64,000 bases of DNA from Alkaliphilus flagellatus (GTDB lineage: Bacteria; Bacillota; Clostridia; Peptostreptococcales; Natronincolaceae), in assembly GCF_018919215.1 (NCBI RefSeq), contig NZ_JAHLQK010000006.1, positions 1 through 64,000 on the forward strand. Direction: 5' to 3'. Below the pieces are notes generated by a model. The model saw only the letters and a program-made list of their open reading frames with translations, did not search any database and had not been told where the DNA came from. How positions within the stretch are numbered: the first letter of the stretch is position 1; each line of letters opens with the position of its first letter. The position numbers and the translations under genes are program-made. Shown here one piece after another: positions 1 to 8,192 of the stretch.

Positions 1-70
1 TAGCGCAGTTTGGTAGCGCACATGGTTTGGGACCATGGGGCCGGGGGTTCGAATCCCTCCACCCGGACCA
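1..70 (+). tRNA. tRNA-Pro (TGG), 5' end cut by window
   Basis: The anticodon loop reads TTTGGGA with anticodon TGG, giving proline. The D-arm, anticodon arm, T-arm (GGTTCGAATCC) and encoded CCA end at 68-70 are all present. The first bases of the acceptor stem lie before the window. It is the first of three tRNA genes on the same strand. Confidence 0.95.
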
Positions 71-97
71 GGTACAATTATATACTCATAAAAGTGA

Positions 98-174
98 GGG
101 CCTTTAGCTCAGTTGGTCAGAGCGTCCGGCTCATAACCGGCAGGTCCGGGGTTCGAGTCCCTGAAGGCCCACCA
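98..174 (+). tRNA. tRNA-Met (CAT)
   Basis: A complete cloverleaf with acceptor GGGCCTT pairing to AAGGCCC and an encoded CCA. The anticodon loop is CTCATAA, anticodon CAT. CAT tRNAs can be elongator Met, initiator Met or the lysidine-modified Ile2. The body looks like clostridial elongator Met, but Ile2 cannot be excluded by eye. Confidence 0.9.
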
Positions 175-203
175 TTTTCATTGTACAAAAAAGTACAAAA
201 CAA

Positions 204-279
204 GCCCAGATAGCTCAGTCGGTAGAGCAGGGGACTGAAAATCCCCGTGTCGGTGGTTCGATTCCGCCTCTGGGCACCA
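204..279 (+). tRNA. tRNA-Phe (GAA)
   Basis: A complete cloverleaf: acceptor GCCCAGA pairs with TCTGGGC, the anticodon loop is CTGAAAA with anticodon GAA, the T-loop is GGTTCGATTCC and CCA is encoded. It is the last tRNA of the cluster and is followed at once by an intrinsic terminator. Confidence 0.96.
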
Positions 280-282
280 AAA

Positions 283-315
283 AAAGAACTGATATTTTAT
301 ATATCAGTTCTTTTT
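283..315 (+). terminator. Intrinsic terminator of the tRNA cluster
   Basis: AAAGAACTGATAT pairs with ATATCAGTTCTTT around a short AT loop and is followed by a T-run. It starts a few bases after the CCA of tRNA-Phe. Confidence 0.85.
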
Positions 316-376
316 ATTTATCTTATTATATTTAATATTTATTATTTTAAATATTAGATGTATACTATAATGAAGA

Positions 377-1411
377 TTATTTAAGGAATATAGATTTTAA
401 AATAATAGAAAGCAGTTCTCCTATTAAGTGAATATTAAGATGCTCGCCAAGCTTTAAAATCATCAGCTTATTGATAAAGTATTTTTCACTATAATAATCA
501 CTTTTATTAAATAGTGATTTAGATAAATTAAAATTTTCCAAATTAATATAACTACATTTTTCTCCAGTAGATAGATAACCTTCAAATAATGGAATTTCAA
601 TATTGAACTCGCCATTATAGGGATGCCATTCGAAATTAAAGTTAGATCCATAATATATAACATCTAGTATATCTTTAAAGCTTTCAGTAAGTCCTTTTAT
701 ATGTAAAAAACCTTTCTTAATTAATATATTTTTAGGATATACATTGAAATTAATTTTTTTAGAATTATAATTTACAATTATCTCTTTTCCTATAATGTCG
801 TATTTTTCAATAGAAATACTATCGAAAATAGTAAGTAGCTTATTTAAATAATAAATATCTTCATAATTATGAAGTAATATTGTTTTCTCAACACTAGGTG
901 AAGGGTTTTTAACATATTCCTTGTATAGCAGCACACTATCTTTTCCGCTAATAGTATCCTTTCTATTAATTCCTACAAAACGCTCAACAGTTTTTAGTTT
1001 AAAATTTTCTAATGGAAGTTGCTTTTTTTCTTTTCTAAGACACTGTAGTATATCAATATGTTTAATATTATCAAAGTTCCATTCTAACTTATTAAATATA
1101 AAACGTTCTTTTAGAAAAGGTATATCAAATGTCGCGCCATTATAGGTAATAACATAGGGGAAATTTCTAAAAATATTAGAGAATTCTCGTAAAATATTAA
1201 TTTCCTCATTAGGATTTTCTGCAAAAAATTGTTTTAATATAATAGTATTATTTGCATTATATAAAATCCCAATCAAAATAACTTGATGATACTTTCTACT
1301 AAGTCCTGTTGTTTCAATATCTATTACACAATACTCAGTTGTATTAAATATTTCTTCTAAGTTCTTTGGTAATATAGTTCTATCCTCTACTTCAAATGTT
1401 TTAATTTTCAT
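377..1411 (-). CDS. YprB-like ribonuclease H-fold 3'-5' exonuclease
   Basis: Predicted metal-dependent exonuclease of the DEDD superfamily (YprB/TTC type), 344 aa, cytoplasmic. Exo I is DIETTG at residues 31-36, Exo II is the YNGATFD region at 90-96, and Exo III is HNYEDIYYL at 181-189. The Asp and Glu positions expected for two-metal catalysis are therefore present. The C-terminal third has no motif I recognise. A good ribosome binding site (AGGAGG) lies just before the ATG on the minus strand. It is a single gene, divergent from the SLH protein. The physiological substrate is unknown. Confidence 0.85.
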   Translation of the reverse strand: MKIKTFEVEDRTILPKNLEEIFNTTEYCVIDIETTGLSRKYHQVILIGILYNANNTIILKQFFAENPNEEINILREFSNIFRNFPYVITYNGATFDIPFLKERFIFNKLEWNFDNIKHIDILQCLRKEKKQLPLENFKLKTVERFVGINRKDTISGKDSVLLYKEYVKNPSPSVEKTILLHNYEDIYYLNKLLTIFDSISIEKYDIIGKEIIVNYNSKKINFNVYPKNILIKKGFLHIKGLTESFKDILDVIYYGSNFNFEWHPYNGEFNIEIPLFEGYLSTGEKCSYINLENFNLSKSLFNKSDYYSEKYFINKLMILKLGEHLNIHLIGELLSIILKSIFLK

Positions 1412-1594
1412 GATTACCTCCTAACTCTCCTTTACTAAATATAATATCAAAAACTAGTAAGTCAATCAAAAACTAAATGATATTTAGACTTTTTTATGGG
1501 TAATAGAAATGTAATATAGGTGTAATGTTATTGGTAGAGGTTATATGATAATATTAATAATGGAATATTTTACAATATTGAGGATGGTGATTTT

Positions 1595-3004
1595 ATGAAG
1601 AGAATTGTTATGTTATTAATAGTAGTTTTAATATTGTTATCTAGTTTTCAAACGGCTATGGCATATACATATTATATTGATATTTTAGAGCATTGGGGAG
1701 AGCCCTATATTGAATGGGCAACTAATGATGTGGCTTTATTTAAAGGTTATAAAGATGGTACATTTAAGCCAGATAATAGTATTACACGTGCTGAATTCAT
1801 GTCTATATTAAATAGACTGTTACAAATACAAAAATCAAATAATACTAATGTAGCTATCAAATTTTATTTAGATTATGATGATTTAAATAAAAATTTTTGG
1901 GCATATGATGATATTTATGAACTTGCATATTACTTGGAAAATAAAGCTCGACAAAAAGTAGATTTAAAGTCAATTTTCCCTGGAAATAATTTTAGACCAA
2001 ATGATCCTATTACTCGTTATGAGGCTGGAGTGTTAACTAGCTTAATTATACCACCGCCTATTGAAGTATTAAATAAGAGCTATAAGGATTTAACTAGTAA
2101 TGTGAGCTTTTACAAGGAAATAATGGAATTAACAAGTAATGGTATTGTCAAAGGATATAATGATGGAACATTTAGACCTTGGCAAAAGATTACACGGGCT
2201 GAGGCAGCAACAATTATTAAGAATGCATATGGTGAGTTAGAATACTTAAAAAACAATGAATTATGTATGAGAGATTTAAAGAAATTCAATCTAAATAAAA
2301 AGAAACCATTATTTGAATATGGTGCTAATAATATAAATCAACCTGATCTCGATAAAAATTTCATTAATGCTATTACTACTTTAGATTACCTGTCCTTTGT
2401 TGGATACATACCATATTCTGAAAGACATCTATATGATCCTAACCCGATAGATAGCTTATGGCAGTTAAAAAATGATGATTACTATAATGTAATAGGTGTA
2501 AACTATTATTTATTGTATTATGATAAAAATCTTGTAAAGGAAAGAAAAGTTGAACTTATAAAAGAAGCATTTGAACATTATGAAAGTATAAAGAAAATAA
2601 ATAATGTTGATGGAATGGTAGAATTAGTGGAAATAGCCAAAAATATAGTCAGTCCTCAAGAACTTATTTTGTTTTTAGAGAAATATTTTTACTCAACAAA
2701 AGACAATAACGATAAAATTTTAGCAGGCACATTATTAATTGAACAGTATTTAAATGATTATAAATATAAAAAAGCATTAGAAATACATAAAGAAATGTTG
2801 AATTTAAGTAAAGATATTGAACTAAAAAGTCACTTGATATTAAATAATGGTTACTTAGTTTATAAAAATAGTGGAACTAAGGTAGCTATAGATTATTTGA
2901 ATAAATCATGGAATGATTTAAAGATAGATAGTCAATATAGAATATATAAGGATAAAGGTGACTTTTTATTTACCAGCATGATTAAGCAATTAATGGTGAA
3001 ATGA
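1595..3004 (+). CDS. S-layer homology (SLH) domain protein
   Basis: Exported cell-wall-associated protein, 469 aa. Residues 1-23 are a signal peptide ending in TAMA. Three SLH repeats follow (about 27-76, 88-150 and 160-213). The first and third carry the clear signatures GYKDGTFKPDNSITRAEF and GYNDGTFRPWQKITRAEA. SLH repeats bind secondary cell-wall polymer and anchor proteins at the surface. The C-terminal half (about 250-469) is helical and resembles TPR-like repeats, but no catalytic domain is recognisable. Ribosome binding site GGATGGTGA. The role beyond wall attachment is unknown. Confidence 0.88.
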   Translation: MKRIVMLLIVVLILLSSFQTAMAYTYYIDILEHWGEPYIEWATNDVALFKGYKDGTFKPDNSITRAEFMSILNRLLQIQKSNNTNVAIKFYLDYDDLNKNFWAYDDIYELAYYLENKARQKVDLKSIFPGNNFRPNDPITRYEAGVLTSLIIPPPIEVLNKSYKDLTSNVSFYKEIMELTSNGIVKGYNDGTFRPWQKITRAEAATIIKNAYGELEYLKNNELCMRDLKKFNLNKKKPLFEYGANNINQPDLDKNFINAITTLDYLSFVGYIPYSERHLYDPNPIDSLWQLKNDDYYNVIGVNYYLLYYDKNLVKERKVELIKEAFEHYESIKKINNVDGMVELVEIAKNIVSPQELILFLEKYFYSTKDNNDKILAGTLLIEQYLNDYKYKKALEIHKEMLNLSKDIELKSHLILNNGYLVYKNSGTKVAIDYLNKSWNDLKIDSQYRIYKDKGDFLFTSMIKQLMVK

Positions 3005-3071
3005 TTTAAATTGACTTAAGTTTTGCTATAATAGTATAAGTACTATTATAATATAAATTTTGAGGTGTGTT

Positions 3072-5108
3072 ATGATCGAGCAGTACTTAGAAGAGTTAAA
3101 CAAACAACAGTTAGAGGCAGTTAAGCATTACAATGGTCCTTGTATGGTATATGCAGGACCAGGGTCTGGAAAAACAACAGTAATTACTCATAGAGTAGGT
3201 TACTTAATCCAACATTATAAAGTAGATCCTAATAAAATTTTAGTAATATCTTTTACAAAGGCAGCAGCGGATGAAATGAGATTACGGTTTGAATCGAGTT
3301 ATGATTGGTTATTGCATGGAAAGCAACATGTTAATTTTGGAACTTTTCATTCTGTATTTTTTAGAATTTTGAGATCCTATTATCGATATGATTTAAGTAA
3401 CATTTTAAATGAAGGAGAGAAGTTTGGTATAATTAAGAACATTGTAAGAACCCTTGGAGTTGGAAATAAATTAGATGATGAATTGATAAAAGATATAATA
3501 TTAGATATCGGATTGTTTAAAAGTAATATATTAAATATAGATGATTTTTCTCCCAATTCAATGTCTAAAGATGATTTCAATAGGGTGGTACTTTCTTATG
3601 AGAATTATAAAAATGATTGCCATAAAATTGACTTTGATGATATGCTTACAAAATGTTATGAGCTATTAATTAGTCAACCTACAGTCTTACAAGCTATACG
3701 AAATATGTACCAGTATATATTAATAGATGAATTTCAAGACATTAATAGTGTACAATTTGAAATAATTAAATTGTTATCTAGTTCTAAGGAAAACTTGTTT
3801 GTTGTTGGAGATGATGATCAGTCTATTTATAGCTTTAGGGGAGCTAAGCCAAATTTCATATTAGAATTTGATAAAATTTATAAAAATACAATAAGAATTA
3901 TACTTAACTTAAACTACAGATCCCAAGAGAATATAATTAGTACTGCCAATAAGCTTATAAGCAATAATGATTTAAGAATAAAAAAAAGTATGCTATCTAC
4001 TAAGGAACCTGGAGTAGACATACAGTTGTTCAGACCCAAAACTCGAGAGTTAGAGAACAAAGAGTTAAGTGATTTGATAAACAGTTTAATTAAAGAAGGC
4101 TATAGTTATAGTGATATAGCAGTAATATATAGGACTAATATATTATCAAGCTCTATAGTGGACTCTTTATTGGACAGTAATATTCCCTTTGCTTCTAGAG
4201 AAAATATATATAATATTTACGAGCATTGGATGGCTAAAGACTTAGTTGCCTATTTAAGGTCAGCATTAGATATAAATGATAGAGAAGCAGTAAAAAGGAT
4301 TATTAATCGTCCAACAAGATATATAACTAATAAGGCAATGAATGAAGCTGACGGATACCATAAGGATTTTATTACGTCCCTAAAGGTTAAAGGTAACCTA
4401 ATGCCTTATCAAATCTCTTACTTAGATAGATTAGAAGTAGATATGAAAACTCTTAGTCATTTAGAAACAAGAAAGGCGATTAGCTATATTAGAAAAGAAA
4501 TTGGATATGATGAGTATATTTATAATTATTCTATAGAAAAACAAATTAGTACTAATGGATTGATAGAAGTTTTAGATGAACTGGAGGAAACATCTTCTAA
4601 GCACAGTAGTATTATGCAATTTATTAATCATATAAAAGAATTTAAAGAATCTTTATATGATAATAAACGAAACTATTCTTATAAAGATAATCAAGTAGAG
4701 CTTTTAACGATGCATAGTGCAAAAGGGTTAGAATTTAAAGTAGTTATTATAGTTGAAGCTGTAGAAGATATTATCCCCCACAGTAAAAGCAAAGATGAGG
4801 AAAGTATTGAGGAAGAAAGAAGGCTATTTTATGTTGCCATAACTAGAGCTAAGGAACGTTTATATATTTATGCACCACTAAATAAATATGATAAAAAAGC
4901 TGAAATATCACGTTTTATAAATGAGATGGAAATTTTAAACGAAAAGAAAAGCAAATTAGAAAAAGGTCAAGAGATTATTCATAGGGTATTTGGTAAAGGG
5001 TTTATTGAAAGTATTAATAAAAGTATGATTAAAGTAAGGTTCTGTAACAATAATGAAACTAAAGAATTAGATATTGTTACATGTCTTGAAAATAATTTGA
5101 TTTATTAA
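3072..5108 (+). CDS. UvrD/PcrA-type superfamily 1 DNA helicase
   Basis: ATP-dependent 3'-5' DNA helicase, 678 aa. All SF1A motifs are visible: Walker A AGPGSGKT (28-35), motif Ia FTKAAADEM, Walker B DEFQD (219-223), GDDDQSIYSFRG (246-257), LNYRSQ, TMHSAKGLEFK and EERRLFYVAITRAKERL. A C-terminal HRVFGKGFI segment resembles the PcrA/UvrD tail. The ATG at 3072 is chosen because GAGGTG sits 6 bases upstream; an in-frame TTG at 3060 is less likely. It is shorter than PcrA (about 720-740 aa), so it is probably a second clostridial UvrD-family enzyme used in repair. Confidence 0.92.
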   Translation: MIEQYLEELNKQQLEAVKHYNGPCMVYAGPGSGKTTVITHRVGYLIQHYKVDPNKILVISFTKAAADEMRLRFESSYDWLLHGKQHVNFGTFHSVFFRILRSYYRYDLSNILNEGEKFGIIKNIVRTLGVGNKLDDELIKDIILDIGLFKSNILNIDDFSPNSMSKDDFNRVVLSYENYKNDCHKIDFDDMLTKCYELLISQPTVLQAIRNMYQYILIDEFQDINSVQFEIIKLLSSSKENLFVVGDDDQSIYSFRGAKPNFILEFDKIYKNTIRIILNLNYRSQENIISTANKLISNNDLRIKKSMLSTKEPGVDIQLFRPKTRELENKELSDLINSLIKEGYSYSDIAVIYRTNILSSSIVDSLLDSNIPFASRENIYNIYEHWMAKDLVAYLRSALDINDREAVKRIINRPTRYITNKAMNEADGYHKDFITSLKVKGNLMPYQISYLDRLEVDMKTLSHLETRKAISYIRKEIGYDEYIYNYSIEKQISTNGLIEVLDELEETSSKHSSIMQFINHIKEFKESLYDNKRNYSYKDNQVELLTMHSAKGLEFKVVIIVEAVEDIIPHSKSKDEESIEEERRLFYVAITRAKERLYIYAPLNKYDKKAEISRFINEMEILNEKKSKLEKGQEIIHRVFGKGFIESINKSMIKVRFCNNNETKELDIVTCLENNLIY

Positions 5109-5111
5109 AGA

Positions 5112-5162
5112 AAAAGACCTTGATGGTAGGAGTTGTTTGTAAACTCACTGTCAAGGTCTTCT
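5112..5162. terminator. Bidirectional terminator between helicase and asparaginase
   Basis: AAGACCTTGA at 5114-5123 pairs with TCAAGGTCTT at 5151-5160. The flanking A- and T-rich tails let it serve both convergent genes. Confidence 0.75.
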
Positions 5163-5164
5163 TG

Positions 5165-6157
5165 CTATTTATATTGATTATTTTCGATTATTCCCTTTAA
5201 TGTATTTAAATCTTCAGTTACAGTTAGAGCTAGCATAAGTTTAATTCTAGCTTTTTGGCCTGGTAGATCTCCACCTAATATTACACCCATATTTCGGAGA
5301 GTTCTTCCAGCTCCCTCATAGCCATATGTATCAAGAACCCTACCAGTAGGACAGCGTGACACCATTACAATAGCAACATTATTTTTAATTGCATATTCAA
5401 TACCATCTAGCATAGTTGGAGGTACATTACCTCTTCCTAAAGCTTCAATAACTATACCCCTAGCACCAGTATCAACAGAATACTTAAGGAATCTAGAATC
5501 CATGCCAGCAACGCACTTGATTAAATCTACTTTTGTTTCAACGGATTGAGTAGGGATATGTTGACGATTTATAATTTGTCTATGATAGATTACCTCATCA
5601 TTGTCCACGATCCCAAGAGGACCAAATTCTAAGGATTTAAATGTATCTAGACTTAATGTATTACTTTTAGTAGCTTCACTAGCTGCATTAACCTCATTGT
5701 TCATTACGACAAGTACACCTTTATTTTTAGAATCATGTGAAATTGCTGTACAAACAGCAGCGGCTAAGTTACTAGGACCATCGTAGCCAAGCTCTGAGCT
5801 ATTTCTCATTGCCCCTACCACGACTACACACTTTGAAGAATTAATTGTTAGATCTAACAAGTAAGCGGTTTCTTCTAAAGTATCAGTTCCATGAGTAATT
5901 ATAACACCATCTACATCATCTCTTTCCAAGTTTTTAACTACTAGTTTTTGTAGATCCATCATTAATTGAATATCTATATGTGGACCAGGGAGTTTAGAAA
6001 ATGTAATTGATTCTGTTTCTGCATATTTATCAATGTTTGTAACCAATGACATAATCTCTTCACTTGATAAAGAAGGTATAGCAGCTCCAATCCGTGGATC
6101 TACTGTCATTGAAATTGTACCACCAGTAAATATTATTACAACTTTAGGCTTACGCAT
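5165..6157 (-). CDS. L-asparaginase
   Basis: Hydrolyses asparagine to aspartate and ammonia, 330 aa, no signal peptide, so probably cytoplasmic. The two asparaginase active-site signatures are present: TGGTIS at residues 11-16 (nucleophile Thr) and HGTDTLEE from residue 89. Length fits the family. The ribosome binding site AAGGAGG precedes the ATG. A strong sigma-A promoter and an apparent leader or small RNA lie upstream on the same strand (6262-6410), so expression may include read-through of that terminator. Confidence 0.93.
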   Translation of the reverse strand: MRKPKVVIIFTGGTISMTVDPRIGAAIPSLSSEEIMSLVTNIDKYAETESITFSKLPGPHIDIQLMMDLQKLVVKNLERDDVDGVIITHGTDTLEETAYLLDLTINSSKCVVVVGAMRNSSELGYDGPSNLAAAVCTAISHDSKNKGVLVVMNNEVNAASEATKSNTLSLDTFKSLEFGPLGIVDNDEVIYHRQIINRQHIPTQSVETKVDLIKCVAGMDSRFLKYSVDTGARGIVIEALGRGNVPPTMLDGIEYAIKNNVAIVMVSRCPTGRVLDTYGYEGAGRTLRNMGVILGGDLPGQKARIKLMLALTVTEDLNTLKGIIENNQYK

Positions 6158-6261
6158 GATAAACCTCCTTATATTTAATTATTCAAAAATTAATTGAATA
6201 CTGCAATATCATTATATAATATATGGACAGAATTTGAAAATATCAAAATATAAATTTGCAG

Positions 6262-6375
6262 AAAAAAAAGCCAGGTCCACGAGACCTGACTTCACGTCCA
6301 TAAGACGTGATTTCCGTTCAAAAGGGGTATTGGGAATAGAGATTATATTATCGAGGTTACCAGGGGGATAACCAC
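6262..6375 (-). ncRNA. Candidate structured small RNA or attenuator leader
   Basis: On the minus strand a perfectly spaced promoter would start a transcript near 6375. It contains the hairpin GGTTA/TAACC (6373-6355), an unpaired stretch, the hairpin TCACGTC/GACGTGA (6310-6292) and the hairpin CAGGTC/GACCTG (6288-6272) followed by eight T residues. The last hairpin is an intrinsic terminator, giving about 114 nt. The two 3' hairpins share the pattern GTC-N5-GAC with loops TTATG and TCGTG. I do not recognise a known RNA family. It could be an independent sRNA or a terminated leader of the asparaginase gene, whose ATG is 105 nt further on. Confidence 0.6.
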
Positions 6376-6381
6376 ATACTC

Positions 6382-6410
6382 ATTGTAACAAATTACGACA
6401 AAAAGGTCAA
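6382..6410 (-). promoter_or_regulatory. Sigma-A promoter for the 6262-6375 RNA (and possibly asparaginase)
   Basis: On the minus strand TTGACC (6410-6405) is separated by exactly 17 bases from TACAAT (6387-6382). Confidence 0.75.
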
Positions 6411-6519
6411 TGGTTTGACAAAAACTTTTTGTTATTTTGTCTATATAGTAATTTTGCTTATATAGAAATTGGTATATAATAGAATTGTATACATTTCTAT
6501 TTAATTAGGGGGTAATGAT

Positions 6520-7131
6520 ATGGATCAGGTAATTGAAAAGGTTTTAAAAAATTTAGAGAAAAGAAAAATAAAGGCTAAATATTTTGAAACAAAGGAAGAT
6601 GCTAGAAATATAATTTTAGAAGAAGTAAAATCAAATATGACTGTCGGTATTGGAGGGTCAATGACTGTAAAAGAAATGAAGCTACATGAAGATTTAATAA
6701 AATCTGGTAATACTATCTATTGGCATTGGCTAGTTGAGCCAGCACAAATGTCAGATGTAAGAAAAAAGGCGTCTATAGCAGATGTATATTTAACTAGTAC
6801 AAATGCACTAACTGAAGATGGAGAACTAATAAATATAGATGGAGTTGGAAATAGAGTTGCTAGTATGTTCTATGGACCTAAAAAAGTTATAGTTGTGTGT
6901 GGTGTAAATAAAATCTGCTCAGATTTAATTTCAGGCATCGATCGTATTAAAGCTCAAGCCTGTACTAAGAATGCTACAAGATTAAATCGTAGAACACCTT
7001 GTGCAGCAACTGGCCAATGTAATGACTGTCAAAGTCCAGATAGAATGTGTAATGTAACTACTATTATTAGTGGAAAGCCTGAGGAAGTAGATTTGAATGT
7101 TTATATTGTAGGAGAAGAATTAGGATTCTAA
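6520..7131 (+). CDS. LUD domain (LutC/YkgG-like) protein
   Basis: Stand-alone LUD-domain protein of 203 aa, related to the LutC subunit of lactate-utilisation complexes. It shows the family's glycine-rich VGIGGSMTVKEM segment and an ALTEDGELINIDGVGNR motif. Near the C-terminus are clustered cysteines (CAATGQCNDCQSPDRMC) that could hold a metal or Fe-S cluster. No lutA or lutB neighbours are present, so lactate oxidation should not be assumed. Good GGGGG ribosome binding site; monocistronic with its own terminator. Confidence 0.85.
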   Translation: MDQVIEKVLKNLEKRKIKAKYFETKEDARNIILEEVKSNMTVGIGGSMTVKEMKLHEDLIKSGNTIYWHWLVEPAQMSDVRKKASIADVYLTSTNALTEDGELINIDGVGNRVASMFYGPKKVIVVCGVNKICSDLISGIDRIKAQACTKNATRLNRRTPCAATGQCNDCQSPDRMCNVTTIISGKPEEVDLNVYIVGEELGF

Positions 7132-7135
7132 GAGA

Positions 7136-7165
7136 AGAAAGGTTAAATAACCTTTCTTTTTTTTG
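7136..7165 (+). terminator. Intrinsic terminator after the LUD gene
   Basis: GAAAGGTTA/TAACCTTTC hairpin followed by a run of T residues. Confidence 0.88.
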
Positions 7166-7211
7166 CAATAATAGAAGAATAATATATCAATAATTAATTT
7201 TTTAAAAACTA

Positions 7212-7240
7212 TTGCATATTTATACTTAAAAATGTATAAT
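7212..7240 (+). promoter_or_regulatory. Sigma-A promoter of the substrate-binding lipoprotein gene
   Basis: TTGCAT (7212-7217), a 17-base spacer, then a consensus TATAAT (7235-7240), about 70 bases before the start codon. Confidence 0.7.
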
Positions 7241-7307
7241 ATCTCACATAGGATAATTATACAAATAAATGTATAGTTATTAATTAGTTAATCAAGGAGG
7301 AATTAAA

Positions 7308-8126
7308 ATGAAGAAGTTTTCGAAAATAGCTATTATTTTAGGAGTAGTTACTTTATTTACTGCCTGTACTAACGGTGTCGCTGGTAATAATACAGAGGAG
7401 ACTTTATCTAAGCTAGATAAAATTAAAAAAACTGGAAAGATAGTTGTTGGTACTAATGCGTACTATCCTCCATATGAGTTTCATAAGGAAATTAACGGTA
7501 AAGATGAAATTGTGGGGTTTGATATTGACATTGCAAAGAAGATTGCAAAAAGCTTAGGTGTAGAGCTTGAAATAAAAGATATGGATTTTGACGGATTATT
7601 ATTAGCATTAAATGCAGATAAAGTTGATTTTGTAATAGCTGGTATGACTCCAACTGCTGAGAGAGCCAAGGCCGTGAACTTTTCTAAAGTATACTATAAA
7701 GCTATTCATGGAGTAATTATTAATGTGGATAATAAAGATGTATTTAATACATTAAATGATTTAACCGGTAAAAAAATAGGAGCTCAGAAAGCTACTGTAC
7801 AAGAGGAAGTTGCAAAAACAGAGATAGCAGATATCCAATTAAAATCATTAGCAAAGATACCAGATTTAATCCTTGAAGTAAAAAATAATAAAATTGATGG
7901 CTTAGTTATAGAAAAGCCAGTAGCTGCTGCATATACATATCGCAACAAAGACTTAATGTTAATGGATATTACATTCGAAGATGCAGAAGGCGGATCAGCA
8001 GTTGCAGTTAAAAAGGAAAATACTGATTTACTCGATGAAATAAATAAAACATTGGATACTCTAATGAGCAATGGAGATATAGAGAAATTTATAACAGAAG
8101 CTACAAAAATTGTAGATGACTTATAA
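7308..8126 (+). CDS. Amino-acid ABC transporter substrate-binding lipoprotein
   Basis: Family 3 extracellular solute-binding protein, 272 aa, predicted to bind a polar amino acid outside the membrane. The N-terminus is a lipoprotein signal with lipobox FTAC and Cys20. Family hallmarks are GTNAYYPPYEF, GFDIDIAKKIAKSLG and IAGMTPTAERAKAVNFS. Ribosome binding site AAGGAGG. No permease or ATPase gene follows, so it must partner with a transporter encoded elsewhere, or act as a sensor component. The ligand cannot be told from sequence alone. Confidence 0.92.
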   Translation: MKKFSKIAIILGVVTLFTACTNGVAGNNTEETLSKLDKIKKTGKIVVGTNAYYPPYEFHKEINGKDEIVGFDIDIAKKIAKSLGVELEIKDMDFDGLLLALNADKVDFVIAGMTPTAERAKAVNFSKVYYKAIHGVIINVDNKDVFNTLNDLTGKKIGAQKATVQEEVAKTEIADIQLKSLAKIPDLILEVKNNKIDGLVIEKPVAAAYTYRNKDLMLMDITFEDAEGGSAVAVKKENTDLLDEINKTLDTLMSNGDIEKFITEATKIVDDL

Positions 8127-8192
8127 TAGAGAGATAGAATATAAAACTTTGAGTTATGGAGAACTAAACATATTATACAGGGAGTGATTGAA

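Noticed and set aside
10-213. 67-codon plus-strand ORF over the first tRNAs
   Set aside because: It reads through three tRNA genes and has no protein-like character.
6262-6320. Guanidine-II (mini-ykkC) riboswitch
   Set aside because: Two tandem hairpins suggested it, but the loops are not ACGR on either strand, and the downstream genes (asparaginase, LUD) do not fit.
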